Shown here: piece after piece, positions 55,729-62,747 of the stretch
How positions within the stretch are numbered: position 1 is the first letter of the stretch
Layout of the letters: each line of letters opens with the position of its first letter
Source of the DNA: Bradyrhizobium sp. NP1
GTDB lineage: Bacteria > Pseudomonadota > Alphaproteobacteria > Rhizobiales > Xanthobacteraceae
NCBI RefSeq assembly: GCF_030378205.1
Contig: NZ_CP127385.1
Span: forward strand, 2,148,001 to 2,212,000
Length of the DNA: 64,000 bases
Direction of reading: 5' to 3'
Translations under genes and position numbers: made by a program
The notes under the pieces: model-generated
Databases searched by the model: none
What the model was told of the DNA's origin: nothing
Seen by the model: the letters and a program-made list of their open reading frames with translations, nothing else

Positions 55729-56310
55729 TCACGGAAAAAGGTTCAGCGCCGCATATTGCAGCAGCATGATGGTCTTGGCGTCGACGATGCGGCCGCCCTC
55801 GATCATCGCCATCGCCTCGTCGATCGCAAGCTCGAGCACCTCGATGTCTTCGCCTTCGTCCGGGTTGCCGCCGCCGCTGCCGATCTTCATCGAGGGATCA
55901 TATTCGGCGACGAAGAAGTGCAGCTTCTCGGTCACCGCGCCCGGGCTCATGAAGGCCTCGAACACTTTCCGCACCTCGCGCAGCCGGTAGCCGGTTTCCT
56001 CCTCGGCCTCGGCGCGAATGCGCGCCTCCGGCTCGGCATTGTCGAGCAGGCCGGCCGCGGCCTCGATCAGCAGGCCGTCATGGCCGTTGACATAGGCCGG
56101 ATAGCGGAACTGCTTGACCAGCACGACGGTGCGCTTTTCCAGGCTATACGCCAGCAGCGTCGCGCCGTTGCCGCGGTCATAGGTTTCACGGTGCTGGGTC
56201 TGCCATTCGCCGTTGGCGCGCCGCCATTCGAAGGTCGTGGTCTTCAGCGTGTAGTGATTGTCGGAGAGCAGGCGGACGTCCTTGACGCGGATGCGGTCGG
56301 AGACGGACAT
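55729..56310 (-). CDS. NUDIX hydrolase, NudK-like
   Basis: 193 residues from the ATG at 56310. The Nudix box spans about residues 90-115 (AAAGLLDNAEPEARIRAEAE, then EETGYRL), and EAFMSPGAVTEKLHFFVAEY matches the GDP-mannose/ADP-sugar diphosphatase (NudK) branch. Last gene of the tsaC-FAD oxidase-GNAT-NudK run, 17 bp after the acetyltransferase. Confidence 0.88.
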   Translation of the reverse strand: MSVSDRIRVKDVRLLSDNHYTLKTTTFEWRRANGEWQTQHRETYDRGNGATLLAYSLEKRTVVLVKQFRYPAYVNGHDGLLIEAAAGLLDNAEPEARIRAEAEEETGYRLREVRKVFEAFMSPGAVTEKLHFFVAEYDPSMKIGSGGGNPDEGEDIEVLELAIDEAMAMIEGGRIVDAKTIMLLQYAALNLFP

Positions 56311-56327
56311 GAAAGCCTCATTGCGGT

Positions 56328-56777
56328 CTACGGCGTCGGCTCGCGGCCGTCGAGCCATTTCGCGAAGGTGACGCGTTTCTGGTCGTAATAGCCGAGCGCC
56401 TCGTAGAAGGCATGGACCTGCGCATTGTCGCCGCGGACCATCAATTGCAGTTTTGCGATGCCGCGCGCCTGCAGCCAGTCCTCTGCCGCACGCATGATGG
56501 CGCGACCGAGGCCCTTGTGGCGGTGATCGGGATCGACGCTGACATAGTAGACCCAGCCGCGGTGTCCGTCATGGCCCACCAAAACGGAGGCGACAGCCGC
56601 GCCGTTTTCGCGGCCGAGCAGGACGGTTGCATTGGCCTCGCGCCGCGCCAGCGCGATGTCGCCGGCCGGATCGTTCCACTCGCGGATCAGGCCGCTTCGC
56701 CGCCACAGCGCGATGACGTCGGCGACGTCGCGGTCCTCGATCGCCGCAATGGTCAGCGCAGGCGCGGGGCTCTTCAC
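56328..56777 (-). CDS. GNAT family N-acetyltransferase
   Basis: 149 residues. Acetyl-CoA-binding loop VDPDHRHKGLGRAIMRAAED and the AFYEALGYYDQKRVTF ending are typical of YpeA-like acetyltransferases. It overlaps the stop of the FAD oxidase by four bases (ATGA). Substrate unknown. Confidence 0.9.
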   Translation of the reverse strand: MKSPAPALTIAAIEDRDVADVIALWRRSGLIREWNDPAGDIALARREANATVLLGRENGAAVASVLVGHDGHRGWVYYVSVDPDHRHKGLGRAIMRAAEDWLQARGIAKLQLMVRGDNAQVHAFYEALGYYDQKRVTFAKWLDGREPTP

Positions 56778-58219
56778 AGCACCTTGCCGGGGTTCATGAT
56801 GCCGAGTGGATCGAGCATCGCCTTGATCTGCCGCATCAGCGCGATCGCGACCTTGTCCTTGACCTCCGGCAGCTCGTCGCGCTTGAGCACGCCAATGCCG
56901 TGCTCGGCGGAGATCGAGCCGCCCATCCGGAGCACGATCTCGAACACGACCGCGTTGACCTCGTGCCAGCGGGCCAGGAAATCGGCAGCGTTGCCGCCGA
57001 CCGGCTGGCTGACATTGTAGTGGAGGTTGCCGTCGCCGAGATGGCCGAACGGCACCGGCCGCGCGCCGGGGATCAGCTTCACGACCGCGGCATCGGCCTC
57101 CGCGATGAAGTCGGGGACGGCCGCCACGGGGACCGAGATGTCGTGCTTGATCGAGCCGCCTTCCGGCTTCTGCGCCGCCGACATCTCGTCGCGCAGCTTC
57201 CAGAACGCCTGGCGCTGGCTCAAATTCGCCGCGATCGCGGCATCGTCGATGATGCCGTGATCCAGGCCCTTGCCCAGGATCGTTTCCAGCGTGTCGCGCG
57301 CGTCGTCGCGCGGCGACGACAATTCCATCAGCACGTACCAGCGATGCTTGGCTTCGAGCGGATCGCGGATGTCGATGCCGTGGCGGATCGAGAAATCGAC
57401 CGCGACCTCGGAAAGCAGCTCGAAGCTTGTCAGCGTGCCCGCGGCCTCGACTTGCGCGATCGACAGCAGCTTCAGCGCCTGCGCGGGCGAGGCAAGCCCG
57501 ACAAAGGCGGTCTCGATCGCGCGCGGCTTCGGAAACAGCTTTAGCGTCGCCGCGGTGATGATGCCGAGCGTGCCCTCGGCGCCGATGAAGAGGTTGCGCA
57601 GGTCGTAGCCGGTGTTGTCCTTCTTCAGCTTGGAGAGAAGGTTCAAGACGCGCCCGTCGGCGAGCACCACCTCCAGCCCCAGCGCCATCTCGCGCGCCAC
57701 GCCATAGGCGAGCGCCGCCGTGCCGCCGGCGTTGGTGGAAAGGTTGCCGCCGATGGTGCAGCTGCCTTCGGCGCCCAGCGACAGCGGGAACAGCCGGTCG
57801 GCGTCCGCGGCGCGCTGTTGCGCGACCTGCAGCACCACGCCGGCCTCGCAGGTCATGGTGTTGGAGGGGGCATCGACCTCGCGGATTTTGTCCATGCGGC
57901 GCAGCGAGACCACGACCTCGCCATTGTGCGGGGTCTGCCCGCCGACGAGGCCGGTGTTGCCGCCCTGCGGAACGAGCGCGATTCCATGCTCGCTTGCGAG
58001 CTTGCAGATCGCGGCGACTTCCGCGGTCGAGGCCGGCCGCAGCACCAGCGGCGAGCGGCCATGGAACAGGTCGCGCTCCTCGGTGACGTAAGGCTCGATG
58101 TCGGTCTGGTCGGTGACGGCGTATTTGGCGCCGACGATGGCGCGGAACTTCTCGATCAGCTGGGGGTCAAGCGGCGGCACAGCGGGCTTTGCGATATTCA
58201 TTGTTGTCTTCCCGGTCAT
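56774..58219 (-). CDS. FAD-binding oxidoreductase (D-2-hydroxyacid dehydrogenase type)
   Basis: 481 residues of the vanillyl-alcohol-oxidase/FAD-PCMH fold (GlcD/D2HGDH-like). LVPQGGNTGLVGGQTPHNGE is the FAD pyrophosphate loop, and AEGSCTIGGNLSTNAGGTAA and LFIGAEGTLGIITAATLKLF are further FAD segments; SAEHGIGVLKRDEL is the C-terminal active-site motif. Oxidises D-lactate or D-2-hydroxyglutarate-like acids. Start overlaps tsaC (ATGA); an internal ATG at 58201 is possible. Confidence 0.92.
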   Translation of the reverse strand: MTGKTTMNIAKPAVPPLDPQLIEKFRAIVGAKYAVTDQTDIEPYVTEERDLFHGRSPLVLRPASTAEVAAICKLASEHGIALVPQGGNTGLVGGQTPHNGEVVVSLRRMDKIREVDAPSNTMTCEAGVVLQVAQQRAADADRLFPLSLGAEGSCTIGGNLSTNAGGTAALAYGVAREMALGLEVVLADGRVLNLLSKLKKDNTGYDLRNLFIGAEGTLGIITAATLKLFPKPRAIETAFVGLASPAQALKLLSIAQVEAAGTLTSFELLSEVAVDFSIRHGIDIRDPLEAKHRWYVLMELSSPRDDARDTLETILGKGLDHGIIDDAAIAANLSQRQAFWKLRDEMSAAQKPEGGSIKHDISVPVAAVPDFIAEADAAVVKLIPGARPVPFGHLGDGNLHYNVSQPVGGNAADFLARWHEVNAVVFEIVLRMGGSISAEHGIGVLKRDELPEVKDKVAIALMRQIKAMLDPLGIMNPGKVL

Positions 58220-59208
58220 TCCCGTCCCACGGCCGCGCGGCGCAGCCGGTCATTGATGGCTTCGCCGAGCCCCTCATGGGGAATCGGCATCACCGCGATC
58301 GTGCGCGCAGCCTTCGCATCCAGCGCCCGAAGATAGCCGAAAAGATGGGTCGCGGCTTCGGTGACGTCGCCGCGTGGCGACAGGTTCATGACGGCGCTGG
58401 CGCGCTCGGCGCCCTCAGGTATCGCCGCGCCGAACGCCAGCAGCGCTTCGCCCGGCTCGATGCGCGCTGCGTCGAGCCGCACGCGGGTGCGCGGCGCGTA
58501 GTGCGAGCTCAGCATGCCCGGTGCCAAAGGCTTGCTGGTATCATGGTCCGCATCCGCCGGCGGCTGGGCGAGTTGGCAGCCCAGCACCCGCTCGATCGCT
58601 TCGCGCGGCAGGCCGCCCGGCCGCAGCAGCATCGGCGTCTCGAAGCAGCCTACGATGGTGGACTCGACGCCGACCGCGACCGCTCCCCCGTCGACGATCA
58701 GGTCGATCCGCCCGTCGAGATCGGCCTGCACATGGGCCGCCGTGGTGGGCGAGACATGACCGGAGAGGTTTGCTGAGGGGGCAACGACCGGCCGGCCGAG
58801 TGCGCGCAGGATGTCGCGGGCAAGCGGATGGGCCGGCACGCGGATGGCAACGGTGTCGAGGCCGGCGGTCGCGAGATCAGAAACCGCGGCGCCGGCCGCC
58901 TTGGGCAGCACCAGCGTGAGCGGGCCCGGCCAGAAGGCTTGCGCCAGCGCCCGCGCGGTCGCATCGAACCGGGCGATCCGCTCGGCGTCCGCCCGGTCGC
59001 CGACATGGGCGATCAGGGGGTTGAAGGCAGGGCGGCCCTTGGCCTCGTAGAGGCGGGCGACCGCATCGGCATTGCCGGCGTCGGCCCCGAGCCCGTAGAC
59101 CGTCTCGGTCGGGAACGCGACCAGGCCGCCTTGGGCCAGGATCCGCGCGGCAGCTGCCACAGCGGCCCCGCCCGAGGCCAGAATCTGCGTTTTCAGACCC
59201 ACATTCAC
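58216..59208 (-). CDS. tsaC: L-threonylcarbamoyladenylate synthase (Sua5 type)
   Basis: 330 residues, long Sua5 form with an extra C-terminal domain. Makes threonylcarbamoyl-AMP for the t6A37 tRNA modification. LVAFPTETVYGLGADAGNAD, the KGRP motif (YEAKGRPAFNPLIAHV) and VVAPSANLSG are the catalytic SUA5/YrdC motifs. First gene of a four-gene run, 68 bp from tRNA-Pro. Confidence 0.95.
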   Translation of the reverse strand: MNVGLKTQILASGGAAVAAAARILAQGGLVAFPTETVYGLGADAGNADAVARLYEAKGRPAFNPLIAHVGDRADAERIARFDATARALAQAFWPGPLTLVLPKAAGAAVSDLATAGLDTVAIRVPAHPLARDILRALGRPVVAPSANLSGHVSPTTAAHVQADLDGRIDLIVDGGAVAVGVESTIVGCFETPMLLRPGGLPREAIERVLGCQLAQPPADADHDTSKPLAPGMLSSHYAPRTRVRLDAARIEPGEALLAFGAAIPEGAERASAVMNLSPRGDVTEAATHLFGYLRALDAKAARTIAVMPIPHEGLGEAINDRLRRAAVGRE

Positions 59209-59276
59209 CGGAATAGACGTCCTTGCATCCGCTTCTTGCGGTGGCCGAAACCCGAGGCTATAAGCCGCCCGTCAGT

Positions 59277-59353
59277 CGGAGTGTGGCTCAGCCCGGTAGA
59301 GCACTGCGTTCGGGACGCAGGGGTCGCAGGTTCGAATCCTGCCACTCCGACCA
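59277..59353 (+). tRNA. tRNA-Pro, anticodon CGG
   Basis: 77 bases with encoded CCA. Acceptor stem CGGAGTG / CACTCCG, D-arm around GCTCAGCCCGGTAGAGC, anticodon stem CTGCG / CGCAG with loop TTCGGGA (CGG at 59311-59313), and T-arm GCAGGTTCGAATCCTGC. Reads CCG codons, frequent in this GC-rich genome. Confidence 0.98.
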
Positions 59354-59533
59354 TTATTTCAAGCACTTATAGTTTCGTTGGTCCGGCCGCGCAATGAAAT
59401 GCGCCATGACATTGGCGCTGGTCGGGATACCTGGAATCGATGGGCCGATTCTCCTGGGCCTCGCGCTTCGGCCTCGCCGATTCGCGCCAGGTCCCGACTT
59501 GGAACCCAGCCAGCAGAAGGTCCCCCAAAGCAC

Positions 59534-60469
59534 TCAGCTGTTTCGCGCCAGCGTGGTCGAGGCGGTCTCGCCGAACGTCATGCGGTAGGCGGTTGCGAAT
59601 TCGCCCATGTGCCAAAAGCCATTGGCGCGCGCCACGTCCGAAATTTTCGTGTTGGGCCGGCCGAGCGAGAGCGTCCGCCTCACCGACCACAGCCGTCGCA
59701 AGCGCAGATAACGGTGAACGCTCATGCCTCTTACTGCGCGCGTCGCGGTTTGCAGCGTCCGCAGCGGGACATCGCAGGCCCGGACCAGGTCCGCGCCGTA
59801 GATATTGCTCGATGGGTTTGCGGCGAGATAGTCCTCCATGCGCCGCACGATCGTCAGGTAGCGCTGAAAGTGCCCGGGCAATGCGGTCGGCGCGATCGGA
59901 GCCATGACCGCATCGAGCGCAGCGAGCAGCGTCTCCTCGACATGCCGCAACATCGTGGCGGTTGGGCTCTCGGTTGAGGAAGCGAAGGCGAGAATTTCCC
60001 TTGTGACGACGCGGAATGACTGCATCGCCGCGGGATTTTCACTGCGAAGGAGCTGGGTGCGGTCGTCGGCGGCAGGTCCCGCGCGGTCGGAAACGGCCGG
60101 GTCCAGGTCGATGATGGCGAAGAGGTTGGCGCGCGGCTCGAAGACCTGACAGACCGGTGTGCCGCAGATCGTCATGATCGACTGGGCGTCCACCTGCATG
60201 CCGTTCACGCGCGCATCGATTGAATCGGCGAGCGGCATGAAGAGCAGTTTTCCGCCCGTCCTGTAGTGCGCCTCCAGGATGCGGGGAAATGTGCGCTGGA
60301 CGATGAGGCGGCATGACGGCAAGGCAAGGTCAGCGCGCGCCGAGTCGCAGTGTCCGCTCAAGGGAATGTTATGGGCATTGCCGAGCTGCTTCGCCGACTG
60401 GAATTCGTCCACGCTCCGGAAGTGCACCAGATTGAGGGCCGACGTCGCTTTCAAACCCTGAAACGGCAT
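59534..60469 (-). CDS. AraC-family transcriptional regulator
   Basis: 311 residues. The C-terminal ~100 residues carry two helix-turn-helix units (CDVPLRTLQTATRAVRGMSV and ISDVARANGFWHMGEFATAY), the AraC DNA-binding domain. The N-terminal ~200 residues resemble the AraC-binding-like-2 domain of aromatic-regulator types (XylS/AlkS-like). ATG at 60469 chosen for MPFQGLKATSALNLV. Effector unknown. A 23-bp direct repeat lies upstream. Confidence 0.88.
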   Translation of the reverse strand: MPFQGLKATSALNLVHFRSVDEFQSAKQLGNAHNIPLSGHCDSARADLALPSCRLIVQRTFPRILEAHYRTGGKLLFMPLADSIDARVNGMQVDAQSIMTICGTPVCQVFEPRANLFAIIDLDPAVSDRAGPAADDRTQLLRSENPAAMQSFRVVTREILAFASSTESPTATMLRHVEETLLAALDAVMAPIAPTALPGHFQRYLTIVRRMEDYLAANPSSNIYGADLVRACDVPLRTLQTATRAVRGMSVHRYLRLRRLWSVRRTLSLGRPNTKISDVARANGFWHMGEFATAYRMTFGETASTTLARNS

Positions 60470-60547
60470 TGGCTTACGACGGGCATGGATCAATGACGAT
60501 TCGAATAACCGAACAATCCTAAGATCAGCCTCCCAGCGCCATCCCGT

Positions 60548-60593
60548 ATTAGCACGGTGGCGCAACCCGCATTAACACGGTGGCGCAGATCGC
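60548..60593. repeat. 23-bp direct repeat upstream of the AraC gene
   Basis: ATTAGCACGGTGGCGCAACC (continuing CGC) at 60548-60570 and ATTAACACGGTGGCGCAGAT (continuing CGC) at 60571-60593 are head-to-tail, identical at 20 of 23 positions. AraC regulators bind direct repeats, so this may be an operator 80-125 bp before the start. Confidence 0.5.
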
Positions 60594-61031
60594 ATGCTCC
60601 GGCATAATTCCGATAGCCGGCTTAACCGCGCTGCAAAGCATGATGAGGATAATATCATCTGGTTACCGCAAGGGAGTTGCCTCGCTCGCAGCGAGCAACG
60701 CCTGCCGGGCTGACGATCAACGGCCAATGCCTTGCCAGTGTCGTCGCGCAATCCGGGATCCAGGCGGGGTCCAGGGGCCGGCCGGCGCAGGTGAAACTGC
60801 CGGTCGCACCGGCAAAAGGATCGCTTTGGAGCCAGCGCGCTGGACCACCTCGGCGCCCGCTCACGTTGCTGTGTTTTCGTCTTTGTGAGGGATCGCACAG
60901 ACGCGGTGTTGATCTCGGACAAGGAATAGGGGGCGGCGGAAATCCGTCGTCCGTCGGCGGGGCCGATCGTGCAGGCCCGCAGGCATCGTCTCGCGCGGGG
61001 GAGGAGCGGATTGGAGGGCGCTGTCCGAGTT
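60594..61031. other. Gene-free spacer before the FixK-boxed gene
   Basis: 438 bases. Open frames on both strands across it give unconvincing proteins (Arg/Ala/Pro-rich, no domain). I see no strong hairpin. It may contain promoters for both flanking genes. Confidence 0.4.
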
Positions 61032-61045
61032 TTGAGCAAAATCAA
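61032..61045. promoter_or_regulatory. FixK/FNR-type box TTGAGCAAAATCAA
   Basis: Fits the rhizobial FixK/FNR pattern TTGA-N6-TCAA exactly. It ends 24 bp before the start of the 70-residue gene, closer than the usual -41.5 activator position with a leader would allow, so a leaderless transcript or repression is possible. Confidence 0.5.
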
Positions 61046-61069
61046 GGCGCGCGCGCGACCGTCCGACAA

Positions 61070-61282
61070 ATGACGCATATGCCTGACGACGACTTCAGAT
61101 GCCGGTGGCTGCCGATCGCGATCGCACCGGAAAATTGCGACCTGCAGGTCGGCGTCGCCGGGAAGGGCGGCGTGATGCCCTTCCACTTTCCCTGCCGCCG
61201 CATCTCGGGCAGCTGGCTCAACGTGTGGTCCAACGAGCCCGTGCTGATCTACCCGACGCATTGGCGGATCTGGCGGGCCTAG
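61070..61282 (+). CDS. Small protein, paralog of the 62201 protein
   Basis: 70 residues: MTHMPDDDFRCRWLPIAIAP followed by ENCDLQVGV, then FHFPCRRISGSWLNVW and a PTHWRIWRA ending. WLPI-x2-AP, CRR-x3-W and PTHWR-x-W are shared with the protein at 62201. It has no known domain. Two cysteines (RCRW and PCRR) are present. An ATG at 61079 is an alternative start. Terminator at 61313 follows. Confidence 0.75.
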   Translation: MTHMPDDDFRCRWLPIAIAPENCDLQVGVAGKGGVMPFHFPCRRISGSWLNVWSNEPVLIYPTHWRIWRA

Positions 61283-61312
61283 TCACCGGGCCTGATCCTT
61301 CATCAATTTCGC

Positions 61313-61336
61313 GACGGCAAGGCGCCCGTCTTTTTT
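61313..61336 (+). terminator. Rho-independent terminator
   Basis: GACGG (61313-61317) pairs with CCGTC (61326-61330), followed by TTTTTT (61331-61336). A second foldback CGCCCG / CGGGCG overlaps it. It closes the small gene at 61070. Confidence 0.7.
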
Positions 61337-61464
61337 CGGGCGTGGCGCAATTCCGATAGGTCTTTTAGTCGGCCATTTTCCGCAAGCCCGGCATATCGGA
61401 GCAGGACAAATCCGAAAGCACGCCTCTGCGCGGCTTGCAGTTGGCATTCACGCCTGGCCCAGAG

Positions 61465-62088
61465 ATGCATTTTGAGGCGCTATCGCCGCAGGCGATCAAG
61501 TCGATCACTCAGCGCAGCCTGTTGCTGGAATGGAACGAGCTCGCACGGGGCCGCCGTTTTCCGGCTCTTTCCGGTTTTCATCCCGATGCGGGGCTTCATG
61601 ATCCTGCGCAGTTGATCATCTGGAACGTCGAACATGACGGCGGCACACGCCGGTTCCGCGCTTGCTATCAGGGCCGCTATCTCGCGGAAGCATTCAATGC
61701 CAGCTGGGTCGGGAGAACGCTGGATACGGTGGTTCCCGACTGCCTCCGGCCGTTCGTGTTGGAGACAGCGAACGAGTGCGTAGACAGCCGATGTGCGGTC
61801 TTCAGCATTCTCTCCACCCTCGATATCGCCGGCCATCGGGTGGACTGCGAGCGGCTCCTGCTGCCGTTCGGGCGCGATGGCGAGATCGTCGAGCAGGTCG
61901 TCGCCTCGGTGCAGTTGATCAGCCTGAAGGGCAGTTTCGACCGCAAGACCGTGCTGCAGCGCTATCAGCAGGGGCTGGAGATCACCGTTGCGGGCAGGAT
62001 CAGCGCGGGCTTTGCCAGACCTCCGATCGCCACATCGGCAGGCGCAGGGGCCCTTGTGGAGCTTGGCCCGGCCGCCAAATTCCGCTGA
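61465..62088 (+). CDS. PAS_5-domain protein
   Basis: 207 residues. RGRRFPALSGFHPDAGLHDP with the following LIIWNVEHDGGTRRFRACYQ and WVGRTLDTVVPDCLRPFVLE is the PAS_5 (PF07310-type) sensor pattern. No output domain is attached. ATG at 61465 chosen; a TTG at 61435 is an upstream alternative. Likely a signal-sensing adaptor. It sits between two FixK-boxed paralogs, upstream of a FixL-like kinase. Ligand unknown. Confidence 0.85.
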   Translation: MHFEALSPQAIKSITQRSLLLEWNELARGRRFPALSGFHPDAGLHDPAQLIIWNVEHDGGTRRFRACYQGRYLAEAFNASWVGRTLDTVVPDCLRPFVLETANECVDSRCAVFSILSTLDIAGHRVDCERLLLPFGRDGEIVEQVVASVQLISLKGSFDRKTVLQRYQQGLEITVAGRISAGFARPPIATSAGAGALVELGPAAKFR

Positions 62089-62143
62089 CCCAAGTTCTCT
62101 TGACCCAAGTCTCTTGACCCAGGTTCTGTTTGACCTAGGTCAA
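62085..62143. promoter_or_regulatory. Four tandem TTGACC repeats ending in a palindromic FixK/FNR box
   Basis: TGACC(C) or TTGACC starts at 62085, 62100, 62114 and 62130, with periods 15, 14 and 16. The last forms the perfect palindrome TTGACCTAGGTCAA (62130-62143), an exact TTGA-N6-TCAA site. The first repeat overlaps the stop codon of the PAS gene. Expected centre-to-start distance (about 65 bp to 62201) fits activation. Confidence 0.6.
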
Positions 62144-62200
62144 CGCGCGCCAGTTGCCGGCCGCCTAGCCTGAATGTCTTTACGAACTGGCGAAAGCGGC

Positions 62201-62410
62201 ATGCGAGACGGCATGAATGATCAGGCGATATGGCAACCGATCTCGACGGCTCCGTTCGGGCCGGATCTCGAGGTCGCCGTGATCGAAGGGGATCTCATCC
62301 ATGCGCTGGTGTTTGCCTGCCGGCGCGCGCCGGACGGCTGGGTCAAGGTCGCGACCCGTGAACGGATTGTGGTCAGCCCGACGCATTGGCGCCCCTGGGC
62401 GTCCCAATAG
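62201..62410 (+). CDS. Small protein, paralog of the 61070 protein
   Basis: 69 residues: MRDGMNDQAIWQPISTAPFG, then PDLEVAVIEGD and a PTHWRPWASQ ending. Shares WxPI-xx-AP, CRRAPDGW and PTHWR-x-W with the 61070 protein. Start at 62201; 62213 has a better purine-rich site (GAGACGG). A frame at 62174 would begin before the expected transcript start. Function unknown. Preceded by the perfect FixK/FNR palindrome. Confidence 0.75.
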   Translation: MRDGMNDQAIWQPISTAPFGPDLEVAVIEGDLIHALVFACRRAPDGWVKVATRERIVVSPTHWRPWASQ

Positions 62411-62422
62411 CCAGCGATCAGA

Positions 62423-62584
62423 TTAGCGCTGCTTGTCCTGCGGAGGGGTCGCGCGCGGCTGCGCCAGCTTGGCTTCTTCCTCTGCAAGAAGTCGCTGGAT
62501 CGTCTCCCGCTTGGCCGCATCCGTCTCGGTTTCGAGCAGCTTCCTGAAGTGCGCGATATTCAGATCCGCCACAGTCTTGTCCAT
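62423..62584 (-). CDS. Small helical protein of unknown function
   Basis: 53 residues: [20 protein letters not shown] followed by [20 protein letters not shown] and a Pro/Lys-rich tail. I recall near-identical short proteins scattered in Bradyrhizobium. ATG at 62584 follows AAGG. Convergent with the 62201 gene. No function known. Confidence 0.75.
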   Translation of the reverse strand: MDKTVADLNIAHFRKLLETETDAAKRETIQRLLAEEEAKLAQPRATPPQDKQR

Positions 62585-62747
62585 GGCCACGCCTTCGCAT
62601 CTGAGACAACTGGTGCTATCTGGCACAATTCCAAAAGCGACAAAAGGGGACAACCGGCCGCGCCGCCGATTGGCCCAAACTATTGATTTCCGGCGCTTGA
62701 TCGGGTCGTCTGCGACAGAGTCCCATGATGCGCGGCGGATTAGGGAA

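Noticed and set aside
60580..60610. Sigma-54-like word TGGCGCAGATCGCATGC
   Set aside because: Spacing between GG and GC does not fit the required 10 bases.
60572..61261. Leftward 229-codon frame between AraC and the small gene
   Set aside because: No domain, composition Arg/Pro-rich, and it covers the convincing 61070 gene in antisense.
62618..62640. TGGCAC word upstream of the FixL-like gene as a -24 element
   Set aside because: No GC at the -12 position; not a sigma-54 promoter.
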